Part shown: positions 35,471-46,105 of the stretch, one piece after another
How positions within the stretch are numbered: the first letter of the stretch is position 1
How the letters are laid out: every line of letters begins with the position of its first letter
NCBI GenBank assembly: GCA_038049695.1
Contig: CP142455.1
Coordinates: forward strand, 32,029,501 to 32,093,500
Direction: 5' to 3'
DNA: 64,000 bases
DNA from: Cinnamomum chago
Taxonomy: Eukaryota > Streptophyta > Magnoliopsida > Laurales > Lauraceae
Notes under the pieces: generated by a model
The model's input: only the letters and a program-made list of their open reading frames with translations
Database searches by the model: none
Told to the model about the DNA's origin: nothing
Translations under genes and position numbers: made by a program

Positions 35471-35664
35471 CACCAGAGAAAAACTTTTCACATCGTAGGC
35501 CTGACTGAATTGGGTCGGAAACTATGATTTCTATATCTATATCTATATCTATATCTATAGCATAATATAAAAGCACCAGAGAAAAACTTTTCACATCGTA
35601 GGCCTGACTGAATTGGGTCGAAAACTATGATTTCTATATCTATATTTATACCATAATATAAAAG
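35471..35664. repeat. Tandem duplication, 103-bp period, with ATCTAT microsatellite
   Basis: CACCAGAGAAAAACTTTTCA starts at 35471 and 35574, each followed by GACTGAATTGGGTCG and an (ATATCT)n run. Confidence 0.85.
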
Positions 35665-35768
35665 CAGCAGTTTTACTTGCTTTTCGTCGACTCTTGCGGG
35701 GCCCACTGGAGGACTCTCGATTCTTCTTCTCTCCTCTTGATTCTTCCTCTCATCCACAACACCCGCCT
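35649..35768. repeat. Direct repeat, left copy, flanking a MITE
   Basis: From ATACCATAATATAAAAGCAG to CATCCACAACACCCGCC. Nearly identical to 35998-36120. The copies bracket the foldback element 35789-35972. Confidence 0.85.
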
Positions 35769-35788
35769 TAGGTCTATATATATATATA

Positions 35789-35972
35789 GGGGAACATTCA
35801 TGTGCATCTATCCCTTACCATAGGGTGATGGCACTTTCCCTGTTTTGCATATGAATCTCCTTTTTGTACTTCACCCTATGTACTTGAAATCCCCCTTTTG
35901 TACTTGAAAACTTTCATTTATGGAAGCATCCCTCACCCTATGGTGAGGGATAGATGCACTTGAATGTTCCCC
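35789..35972. mobile_element. Foldback MITE in a TA repeat
   Basis: Terminal inverted repeats of about 40 bp: GGGGAACATTCATGTGCATC and GATGCACTTGAATGTTCCCC, continuing through CTATCCC...CCATAGGGTGA. Flanked on both sides by (TA)n, consistent with TA target duplication. 184 bp, non-coding. Confidence 0.75.
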
Positions 35973-35997
35973 ATATATATATATAGGTATATATATA

Positions 35998-36120
35998 TAC
36001 CATAATATAAAAGCAGCAGTTTTACCTGCTTTTCGTCGACTCTTGTGGGGCCCACTGGAGGGCAAACTCTCGATTCTTCTTCTCTCCTCTCGATTCTTCC
36101 TCTCATCCACAACACCCGCC
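35998..36120. repeat. Direct repeat, right copy, flanking a MITE
   Basis: Same sequence as 35649-35768 with a few changes (GCGGGG to GTGGGG, extra GCAA before the CTCTCG segment). Confidence 0.85.
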
Positions 36121-36369
36121 AAGCAAGAAATGGAGAACCTGGTCACCTCTTCTCTTCCATTTTGGCTCTCTTGGTGAAGTGCCCAACGAAGAAAGAAAAA
36201 CATCACCGCTTCCTCTTATTAGTCTTCCAATCTCTCTCTCTTCTCTCTACCCGTCTCTCGTTTCATTTATCTAACAATCTAGGGTTTGGAGAATTAGAAT
36301 TTGGCCATGGCTTCGAAGAGGATTCTCATTTCCTTTCTTTCATTCTGTTTCATTCTCATCTCTCTGCAA

Positions 36370-36383
36370 CGTCTCTCTCTCTC

Positions 36384-36415
<32 letters not shown>

Positions 36416-36417
36416 TT
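36370..36417. repeat. (CT)n with internal C-run
   Basis: CT repeats interrupted by about twelve consecutive C. Confidence 0.9.
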
Positions 36418-36599
36418 CTTTTCCCTTTTCCATTTTACCTGTTGCCTATATAGAGAATCCATCCATTAATTTCATCATCCATTTCCTTCATCATGATCAC
36501 AAGACCTTGAGCTTCATCCCCATTCCGCCACCACCGAGCCACCACTGGCCACCACTGAAACCCCAGCTCACTCCATCTGTTCTCTCTTTATTTTCCTTA

Positions 36600-36850
36600 T
36601 TTCCCCCCTCCTTGCTGCCAACGTGAATAAGCCCCACCCATCTCACCATTTCTCTCTCCCTCTGTTTTCTTTATTTCACACACTCTCTCTTACTTTCTTT
36701 CTCTCATTCTCTTTCTCACTCCACTCACTGCCAACGTAAGGTATTCCCCAACCCATTTCATCATCTCACCATTTCACCGTCCCTCTCTGTTTCTTTCTGT
36801 TTTCCTTTCTTTCTTTCATTCCGTTTCTTTCTTTATCCTTGCCAATGGAC
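36600..36850. repeat. Pyrimidine-rich modules with TGCCAACGTG, inverted relative to 2577-3240
   Basis: CTTGCTGCCAACGTGAATAA (36610), CACTCACTGCCAACG (36722) and ATCCTTGCCAATGG (36837) recur about 113 bp apart, separated by TTTCTTTCTCT runs. It is the reverse complement of the purine-rich module near 2590-2790. Confidence 0.55.
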
Positions 36851-37291
36851 CACCGAGACCTTCATAATCGATCAAGTGGACCCCACAACCTCATTTCAAT
36901 TTCTCTCTTAGGTAATCTTCTTTGTTTTGATTAAGTTGGGTTAATTGGGGTTTTCCACTAATTAGTGTTAGATGAGTTTGTTAGCACTTACATGTTAGAT
37001 TGTGATTTGTAGAGTTATTTATGTGGGTTTGTTTCTAATTCATAGGTTTTAAACTAAGTTGTGGATTTGGGCATTTTGGATTTCCTCACCCAGAGGCAAG
37101 TGAATATGTATTTATTTTTATGGATATGCATGTTTTTTTATTTCATTTTATGGAATTGTAACTTTGAAATGATGGTAGAGGGCTGAGTCCTTAAAAACTG
37201 ATTGCAGGAAAAGAAGAATTGGGGATCATTTTTCTAAAATCAAGGAAATAAAGTAGTTAGATATTTTAAAATATTTTGAATGCAGATTATT
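36851..37291. other. Intergenic or intronic, nothing recognised
   Basis: AT-rich. A donor-like TTAG|GTAATC at 36911 follows the pyrimidine-rich block, so this could be an untranslated leader with an intron; not demonstrable. Confidence 0.3.
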
Positions 37292-37473
37292 GATTTGTAA
37301 ACTCCATTTTCATGAAATTTGTTAGAACATAAATTCTCTGGAATTGTATGATAGGGTGCAGTAGAAATATCTGCTAAAAGAAGATTTGTAAACTCCAATT
37401 TCATGAAATTTGTTAGAACATAAATTCTCTTGAATTGTATGATAGAGTGCAGTAGAAATATCTGCTAAAAGAA
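37292..37473. repeat. Tandem duplication, 91-bp period
   Basis: GATTTGTAAACTCCA starts at 37292 and 37383. Units are nearly identical through GCAGTAGAAATATCTGCTAA. Confidence 0.92.
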
Positions 37474-38160
37474 ATGACATCTAAAGAGGAAAATAGCTTG
37501 CTTATCTATGCTTTTCCTTCCATAAGATTATCTTGTATGCGGCAAATATCAATGAGATGTGAATTGCGTATCCCATGGGCTCTTCCTTTGCTTAGACTTG
37601 TCCAAAGCTCACCATGGTTAGATGACACCATTAAATTTTCTTGTCAATTTGTATTCTATTGATTAGCTATTTAGAGGTCTGTAATAGTCATCTTTATGGA
37701 TCTGTACAATCAAGTTAATGGATAGTTTGAATCTACTTGATATTGAGCCATATGCATGATTACAGATGTGGGTGATTGTATTCTTTATTAGGAGAGATGA
37801 ATAAAGAGAATTGAGCCTAGGCCTGAATCAGGCCCTGACATGTATATAATTGCATGATACATACAAATTCATCTCAATAATCTATATCCATATTAAAAAA
37901 AATGGAGTTTCACCTCAATAATTGATGCAACAAGGCTTTGTTGTTTTGGATGAAGAGGTGGTGTTGTTATTAATGACAATGATGATGAAAATCACATTAG
38001 CCATTGTTACTTTTAGTTATTATTCTTGCAAAAGTTAGAAATATGTCCCTATAATAATATGTTCTATTATATGTTACAACTATGTCATACAAGAAAAACA
38101 AGTATAGAACTTTCTGCCTTGGGTTAATTTGTTTTCAAGAATGTCTTGGAAGAACTGCAA

Positions 38161-38515
38161 GCATCAGCAAAAAAGAACTTGGGTTACCCTTGTTTATAGT
38201 CTTATATACTTGGATCAGTATAGTCCACATAAGCCAAGAAAGCCTTGAAGAAATAGGCAAACAACAAGTCCATCAGATATAGAGGTCCAAAGTACTTAGA
38301 TTTGAGACATAAATTAAGTGTGTTCTTTGTTAGTCAAGCATTAGAAAAAAATAACTTGGGTTGCCCTTGTATGTAGTCTTATGTACTTAGATCAGTATAA
38401 CTCCACTTAAGCCAAGAAGCCCTCAAGAAATAGCCAAACAACAATATCATCAGATATAGAGGTCCAAAGTAATTAGATTTGAGGCATAAGTACAGTGTAT
38501 TGTTTCTTTGTCATT
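38161..38515. repeat. Tandem duplication, 177-bp period
   Basis: GCATCAGCAAAAAAGAACTT (38161) and GCATTAGAAAAAAATAACTT (38338) begin two diverged units that share GATATAGAGGTCCAAAGTA. Confidence 0.9.
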
Positions 38516-39102
38516 GCCTCCACATTTAGTAGTATAGGTGCTTGAGGAAGGTGTTCCCCATCATAAAAGAAAAACACAGATTAAATGCAGCTCAATAAAC
38601 CGTTTTGGATGGGCAAGAGATGAACACATCAAATACAAACAAAGATGGCTTAATAATAAGTTATTTTGTAGATCAACTGTTTAGTATTCAATAGTTGCTT
38701 GGTATCTGAGTGTGGAATGTGGATGCAATAACTAACATTATCTTCTATAACCAAAAGACTGCTCATAAAGGGATAAAAAAAATAATATCTATGGAAGAAA
38801 AAGATATATCTATGATTATTTGCATTTTCACTATGCATTATATCGTGGTCAGTTGGTGATGGTGTGTGAAGCAAAAGTGCAATCTAGATTTCACAATGGA
38901 AGCAGGGCAACTTCTATTGCTCCCAGTGGGCTTCTAAAAGAGCTATTTAACTAAAGTTTGCTTTGGAACTCTCTATGGTACACATGGCGATAGAGCTGCT
39001 AATATTTTTTAATTATAATATTGAAGTGGTTCTACAGTACAAACAACCAAAGAATCACAACGGGCAAGCACATTGATGACAACAACCCAGCCAAAAAAAA
39101 GA

Positions 39103-39179
39103 AGTTTAGGACTACGTTCTTTTTGCTCAGTCAAGTTTAGGGCTATGTTGAACACAAGGAAGTTGAAGTCAAGCCTCAT
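39103..39179. repeat. Short direct repeat, left of the Ty3 element
   Basis: AGTTTAGGACTACGTTCTTT through GAAGTCAAGCCTCAT. A diverged copy lies at 51304-51380. They were only about 690 bp apart before the 11.5-kb element inserted between them. Confidence 0.7.
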
Positions 39180-39609
39180 GGGTTTCTTCGTATGAACACT
39201 TTTGAAAGGCCATGTCGACAACATGGGATATGTAAAGAGTTGGCTTTAGGGAAAATATGAGCTTATTAGTATTTGTATGGTTGAAAAGTACAACCAAGTG
39301 TAACGCCCCAATTCCGGATACCGAGATAACCGTCAAGATACCAGAAGTTGGCGCGCTACTTCCCGGAAAATCCGAGAACTTCCAAGATCGTAGGTTCGCA
39401 GTGAGGTCTAATTTAAAACTTTTTAAACAATATAAGATCAACGGTTAATAATGCGGAAGCATGTGAAACAATAGCGGAAGCAATGAAACGGTATCACATA
39501 TCTATGTCAAATATAGCAGGGGCTGAAATCCAACTTAAAGTATTAAAGTTGTGAAAATCAAAGGTTTATTACAAATTCTAATAGTTACCCTGTTCACTAC
39601 ACAAATCAC

Positions 39610-39764
39610 TCAAAAACCCAAACAAATAAAAGAACTCTCACACCCCAGTGACGGCTCTCCAACTTCCAACTCGACCTCTTGGTCAGCTGGTCCCCATCCG
39701 TAGTCTCCTGCTACGGGTGCCTCAACTAGCGTAGGCGCGTCATCCTCGTAATCGGGGTTGAAAC
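39610..39764 (-). other. Acidic open frame after acceptor TGCTTAG in the 3' LTR
   Basis: The minus strand reads TTGGTGCTTAG|GTTTC, then GFNPDYEDDAPTL, VAGDYGW and QEVELEVGE before a stop at 39610. The frame stays open in the diverged LTR at 7086. The equivalent in the 5' LTR starts at 47947. Coding status unknown. Confidence 0.4.
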
Positions 39765-41039
39765 CTAAGCACCAAGAATGGATCAGATCTAAAGATCGGG
39801 CAAGTCACATTATATAAGTAACATAGGATATATGTATCAAAAGAGTAAAGACAATTATATAGTTAAAGAGAATATCAAGATACATGATCTAGGCAGTTAA
39901 GCAAGATAAGTATTTGGATTCAAGATAAACATAATATCTAATCTAACACAATATGGAACATTCACACGAGCTGGGTGCCGTAGGATATTATGCCGCGGCC
40001 CTCCCATATTGAACACAGTTACGGCGGGGAATCTCACAAGTGTTAGGGAATAACGAGCCCTGCAAATCATACTCAACAGTCTCACAACACTCATCACTTG
40101 GGAGATTGGACTCGGTATCACACCGTCCGTCTAAAACACAGCTATCATGATAGCTCACTCAACACTCATAAATAGCTCCTACCAGTGATGATCAGTCCAA
40201 AGGCTGAGCTTACGACAACTGAGTGAATGTCTATGCCGACTCAAGAAAACAATGAAGGTCTGTGTCTGTCTAGTCTTTGCCTTGCGTGACCAAGGTCCTA
40301 ACAAGGTCTCTAAGAGGTCCAAGTATTAATTCAGTCCATGGATTACAATTCAGGTCCAAGTCCAGTCGTTGGATCCCTACCAAGGCCCATCAAACACGAG
40401 GCCTGGTCTAAAACAGTCCAAACGAGGTAACAAGTCCATAATCAGTTCATTCTCATCCATAATGAGTTATAAGTCCAATAATAATTCACCTCTCCAATCT
40501 ATGGTATCATACATCCATACATAGGCTATAGAAGGCCAGCCTAGCGACATACACGGGTCAATGTTCACCCAATCACATCACCAGGTCACCTCTAAGTAGT
40601 CCTAGGTTCAGGTCATCCATTCTCCATTTAATTAACAGTTATAAGCTATAGTAAGGACATACGAGTGACAATGATACGATAAGCGAAGTAAGAACTCCAA
40701 GTACAAGAATCAGCGGGAAATAACAATAATCCAACCTAGGTAATGCACCACATTCAGGTCCAGGTCCATCTCAGGTAATTTGATCTCTAAATTGAGTCTC
40801 AGATGCCAATGGATACTATGTTTGGTGCCCTAGAAGTTACGGGCATCATTGACAACATTTTATGATTGAATCATCTTAGAATATACAACCAAGACCCTAC
40901 TTGGTAGTCCCCACGAGTCAAGGTTGAGCCACACAATTGACTCGGGCTTGGTACATCAATAATGGTCCATTTGGATGGTCAATGGGCCTCACAAACGATT
41001 ACAACCTCAGAATACTGAAAACTGAAAAATCACTAAATT

Positions 41040-41571
41040 CAGTGTCCTGGGTCAACCTGGCACAGGACTCGGTCGACCGAGTACACTGGTCTGTCAAGAT
41101 GTTGACTCCCAGGTCTACCTCTGTGTAGTGTGCTCGATCGACCTCCTGGCCTGGTCGGTCGACCGAGTACTCTGGGAAAAAATGGGGTCAAGCACCTGGA
41201 AGGCATGATCTGATCTCATGAAATCTCTGTGTGTCCGGTCGACCTCCTGGCCTGGTCGGTCAACCGCATACACAGAAATCCTAGAAAGAATGATGTCTCA
41301 GCTCTCAGCATTTCTATTGTAAATCCTGTGTTGTCGGTTGACCGAGAATAGGGTTCGGTCGACCGAGAACACAGAGTTCTGTGTCTGAGAGAAAGTCCAG
41401 CTCCTTAGTTATTTCCTGAAAATCCTGTGTGCTCGGTCGACCTGGGGCAGGGTCCGGTCGACTGCGCACACTGGACCTGTAATTTCTATAGAACCTTAAC
41501 TAGGACTTGATTTTCTGGAATTTCAGTGTGCTCGGTCGACCGAGTTGAAGGTCGGTCGACTGGGTACACGT
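41040..41571. repeat. Array of six paired GGTCGACC palindromes
   Basis: Six units about 85 bp apart. Each has GTGT-N-(C)TCGGTCGACC..., a spacer of about 8-15 bp, then GGTCGACCGAG-N-ACAC, so every unit is an inverted repeat built of two palindromes. CTCGGTCGACCGAG itself is a perfect 14-bp palindrome. The array lies inside the candidate LTR intron (39765-41874). Confidence 0.85.
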
Positions 41572-41865
41572 ACCTGGTAACAATTCCAGAAATCTGGATT
41601 TTCTTCCCCTTCAATCCAATTTCCATCAAAACCAACCCAATCTCGTCCAATCATCACCATCATAAAACACGAAATACACTTCAATATACATTCAACCATC
41701 CATCATTGGGCCATTGATATTCCAAATGAGATCAACCCATCCATCAATGGCCATAAATCCATGAAAACATGCTCAAAGGTAGATCTAAGCATATGAACAT
41801 CAATTGAATTGAAATTACAGAATCAATGTGAAGGAAAATATACATTCTATGCTAAATAAGTATAT

Positions 41866-41882
41866 TGCACTTGCCTTAATCA
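41866..41882 (-). promoter_or_regulatory. GC-type splice donor motif in the 3' LTR
   Basis: The minus strand reads TTAAG|GCAAGTGC, with intron base 1 at 41874. The predicted partner acceptor is at 39765-39766. Confidence 0.45.
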
Positions 41883-42324
41883 AATTGCAAGAAGGTGGAG
41901 GGAGAAAAGAGAGATCCAAGCTATAAAATGCAATCCAAAGCTCCTAAGGTCTCCAATCACACAAACAAGTCCCAAAACCATATCTAAAGAGATCTCTAAT
42001 TCCTACTCCCACATCCACAAGAGAATTGCAATAAGGAAAGGAAATCTAGAGAGAGAAAGAGAGAAATCTAAGGAAGTAGAACTAGATGATGAAAAGTACC
42101 TTGATTAGAAGAGGGAGAGAAGATTAGCAAGATAGAGAGATCCTTAAGATAGATGATGGCTGTAGCTTGTAGTAGTATGTAGTCTTCTTCTCCTTGCTAG
42201 GATTCTAGATCTAGGGTTTTAGAGAGAGAGAGAAGAGATGGGAGAATTGGAGGGAAATTGAGGTAGAATTGGAGGGAAATGAGAGGGGGAATTGTAGCTA
42301 AAGCATGGGATGGAATGAGTGTAG

Positions 42325-42352
42325 TATATATATATATATATATATATATATA
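42325..42352 (-). repeat. (TA)n expansion at the TATA-box position of the 3' LTR
   Basis: About 14 TA units where the 5' LTR has a single TATATATA (50467-50474). The LTR promoter TATA box has become a microsatellite in this copy. Confidence 0.8.
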
Positions 42353-42690
42353 GGTTGGGGTTTAGGCTAGGTACAAGAATATCCTTTTAGTTAACATGGG
42401 ATTAGGGTTAGGGTCATGGGTAGTTTGGTCTTTAGGTAGGATTTTAGAAGCTTCTCTAGTGGAATAACCCCTATAGTAAATACTAATTACTAGCTAGGGC
42501 CTCTAACCAACTAACTAATTCAAAATTATAAAAGACACCCTACAAACTCTATAAATTACAACAAAGCCTAATTAGGAAAACTACCTATCTACCCTTACTA
42601 ATCCCTATTAATTAGTATAATTAGCAACTATAGGCTATAAAATAGTATTCAAATTCAAAAGTGAGGGTCCACAAGGGGTGGGGCCTCACA

Positions 42691-42706
42691 TCACTCCCTC
42701 CTTTAG
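42691..42706 (-). other. Polypurine tract
   Basis: The minus strand reads AAAGGAGGGAGTGA directly before the TGTGAGGCC start of the 3' LTR. The pol stop codon (TAA at 42703-42705) lies inside the tract. Confidence 0.85.
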
Positions 42707-45700
42707 AACATTTGGTCCCCAAATGTAAAAACAAAGTAAGAACATACCTGCGGTAGAAGATGCGGATAGTCCTTCATCACTTGATTGTGAAACTCCCACG
42801 TTGCCTCTTCTGGAGTGTGATGCTCCCACTGAACTTTCACCCACTGAATGGTTCGGTTCCGGAGTACCTGCTCTTTGGTGTCGATGATAGCAACTGGTCT
42901 GGCGACATATGAAGCGTTTGGTTGAATATCGAGCGGCTTGTGGTATAGAATATGCGTTGGATCCTCCACATATTTCTTCAGCATAGAGACGTGAAAGACA
43001 TCGTGCACTCCTGATAACTCTGGTGGTAACAGAAGCTTGTAGGCGACATCTCCGATCCTAGACCTGATCTCAATTGGTCCAACAAATCTCCGTGTTAGCT
43101 TACCCTTCTCGCCGAATCTGAGGGTTCCTCTGGTTAGGGAAACCTTCAAGAACACCTTGTCTCCTTTCTAGAACTCGAGAGGTCTGCGTCTGTTGTCTGC
43201 ATAGCTCTTTTGTCGGTTGTGACTGATTTTCAAGTTCTTGACTATCTGCCGGATCTTCTTGCTGGTGTCGCTGACATTAGATGGTCCGTGGAAGCTTCTG
43301 ACGCCAACTTTTTCCCAACAGACTGGGGTCTTGCATCTCCTGCCGTACAAAGCCTTGAACGGTGCCATCTTGATGCTCGAATGGTAATTGTTGCTGTAGG
43401 CAAACTCGTAAAGTGGCAAAGAATCTTCCCAGTTCTCTTTGTAGTCCAAGACACAAGTTCTCATCATGTCCTCTAGTGTTTGGTTGGTGCGCTCGGTCTG
43501 TTCATCTTTCTGAGGATGATAAGTGGTGCTGAAACTCAACTTGATGCCCAAAGCTTGCTGAAGACTCCCAAAAATGCGAAGTGAAACGCGGGTCTCTGTC
43601 CGAAACAATCGAAGCTGGAACTCCGTGCAAAGAAACAATCCTGTCCACATATAGCTTAGCAAGGATGTCGAGTCCTGCTCTCATCGAAATTGGCAAGAAA
43701 TGAGCTACTTAGTCAGTCGATCCACAATCACCCAAATGCCATCGTTGTGTCTTCTGGTAGCTGGAAGTCCTGCGATGAAATCCATGGTAATGTGCTCCCA
43801 CTTCCACTGGGAAATGTCGAGCTGGTGAAGCAGTCTTGGCGGCTTCTGATGTTCGGCTTTGATTCGCTGACAAGTCAAGCATCTGGAAACATAGCCTGTG
43901 ATCTCTTTCTTGATGTTGTTTCACCAATAGTAGCTCATCAGGTTCTGGTACATCTTGGTGCTGCCTGGGTGAATAGAATATCTGCTGTGATGCACATCTG
44001 ATAGGATCTCGTCCTTCAGCTCCTGAATGTCTGGCACACACAATCTGTCTTGATAGTAGAGCACTCCACCAATCACTCTGAATTCTGGCCTCTGGTCAAT
44101 CTGCTCGATCGCTCTAACAAGTTGGGGATCGTTGCGTTGACTATCCTTGACCTCTGCAAGTAACTCTGGTTCCCATGCGGACATGGTAGCAAGCATCACT
44201 CTGTCGCTGAGCGGCTGAAACTACACATCTAAGTCGTTGAAGACATTGGTCCACACACCCTCTGTTGTTAGAAAACTGACGAGGGCGGTCTTCCTGCTCA
44301 AAGCGTCTGCCACGACGTTCGCCTTACCAGGATGATATTTGATAAGGAAGTCGTAATCCTTGATGTACTCCATCCATCTCCTCTGCCGGTTGTTGAGGTC
44401 GCTCTGAGTGAACAGGTACTGTAAGCCGCGATGATCTGAATGAACTTCGAACTTCTCTCCATAGAGGTAGTGTCGCCACATCTTCAACGCAAAAACGACT
44501 GTTGCTAGCTCCAAGTCGTGTGTTGCGTACTTCTTCTCGTGTTCCTTCAGTTGGCGTGATCCATAGGCAATGACCTTCCCCTCCTGCATCAAAACACAAC
44601 CAAGACCTGTCACTGAAGCATTGGTGGAAACTACACATCCATCGCTCCTAGAAGGTAAGGATAAGATCAATGCTGTCGTCAATCTCTCCTTCAGCTCTTG
44701 AAAGCTGTCTTCGCAAGCATCTGACCACACGAACGGTACATCTTTCCGTGTCAGCTTGGTCAACAGCGCTGAAATCGTGGAGAAGCTCTTGACGAATCTG
44801 TGATAGTAGCCTGCTAAGCCGAGGAAACTCCGGATCTCTGTGACATTCTTCGGTCTCTCCCAGTTCACTACTGCCTCTATCTTCGTTGGATCCACTGCTA
44901 GTCCATCTCTGGAGATGATGTGTCCGACGAAAACCACTTGCTTTAGCCAGAACTCGCACTTGCTGAGCTTCGCGTACAACTGGTTGTCGCGTAATAGCTG
45001 TAGAGACGTCCTCAAATGCTGCTCGTGCTCCTCTCTGGACTTCGAGTAGACTAACACATCGTCGATGAACACCACTGTGAAGCTGTCGAGGTATGGAGCG
45101 AAGATCTTGTTCATCAAGGCCATGAACACTGTTGGCGCATTCGTCAATCCGAACAGCATCACAAGGAACTCATAGTGGCCATAGCGTGTATGGAACGCTG
45201 TCTTCTGCACATTCTGATCTCTAACTCACAGTTGATGATATCCCGATCTCAAATCTATCTTCGAGAAGTACTAAGCACCCTGAAGCTGGTCAAATAGCTC
45301 GTCGATCTGAGGAAGATGATACTTGTTCTTCACTGTTGCTTGTAGTCGATACACATCCTCATCGATCCGTCCTTCTTCTTCACGAAAAGCACTGGCGCTC
45401 CCCACGGTGACATGTTCAGTCTGATGAAGCCTCTGCTTATCAGCTCCTCCAACTGGGTCTTCAACTCTTGTAGCTCTACCGGAGCCATGCGATAAGGAGC
45501 TCTGGAAATCGGTGTTGTGCCTGGTGCAAGCTCAATGGTGAAGTCGATCTCTCTGACTGGTGGTAATCTCGGGATCTCATCGGGAAATATGTCTGGAAAC
45601 TCGCGAACTATTGGAATCTCCTCCACGCCCTTGGACTGCTTGTCCTCAGAGATGAATGCGATGTAGCCCTCGCAACCTGATCTCACCAATCTTTCTGCCT

Positions 45701-46105
45701 TCAGTGCTGAAATCACCTTGGTGCTGGGTAGCTTCCTCTCGCCTACGAACTCGATTGTGTCATCTGAACAGTCAATAGTGAGTCTGACTGTCTTCTCGAA
45801 ACAATCCATCACTACTCGATATTTGGCCAACCAATCCATCCTCAAGTTAATGTCAGAGTCATGCATGGGCAACACGATCAAATCTGTAAATAGAATGAAC
45901 TCCCCGATCTGTACTCGACATCTGGGGTGGTAAGTCTGACACACTATCTTTTTACCCATGAGTGTATATACAACTAGCGTATAAGACATATCCTCTCCTA
46001 CCCCCCCAAGAACTAAAGCAAAAGAAGAGGACACATACGAATGTGTCACACCTGGGTCAAGCAATACTCTAGCAAGATGATCCCAAACAGAAATGGTACC
46101 TTCGA
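42703..46105 (-). pseudogene. pol: Ty3 pol: protease, RT, RNase H, integrase, chromodomain-like tail (interrupted)
   Basis: Protease carries [10 protein letters not shown] near 46060-46030. The RT part runs from about 45560, with [12 protein letters not shown] at about 45380-45345. A deletion of about 13 nt after CIDY (about 45335) shifts the frame, and two stops follow near 45275 (TAG) and 45230 (TGA). RT resumes with the FIDDVLVYS catalytic segment (about 45070). RNase H follows, but its first acidic motif reads STNAS instead of the usual TDAS. The integrase zinc-binding part (VHHSRYSIHP, about 43990) ends in a TGA, then the core follows with SDRDPRF (about 43590) and TTYHPQKDEQTER (about 43510). 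The tail includes VFHVSMLKKY and a chromodomain-like WEHHTPEEATWE. The breaks mean no complete polyprotein can be made. Confidence 0.93.

Larger units (their letters stand above)
39299..42690 (-). repeat. 3' LTR of the Ty3 element
   Basis: 3392 bp. Plus-strand ends TGTAACGCCCC and GGGCCTCACA. It differs from the 5' LTR by scattered substitutions, a (TA)n expansion at 42325-42352 and a second palindrome copy near 41551 that the 5' LTR lacks. Confidence 0.95.

Noticed and set aside
36045..36626. 193-residue plus-strand ORF
   Set aside because: Built of CT repeats (poly-SL) and lies in the pyrimidine-rich repeat block; no domain.
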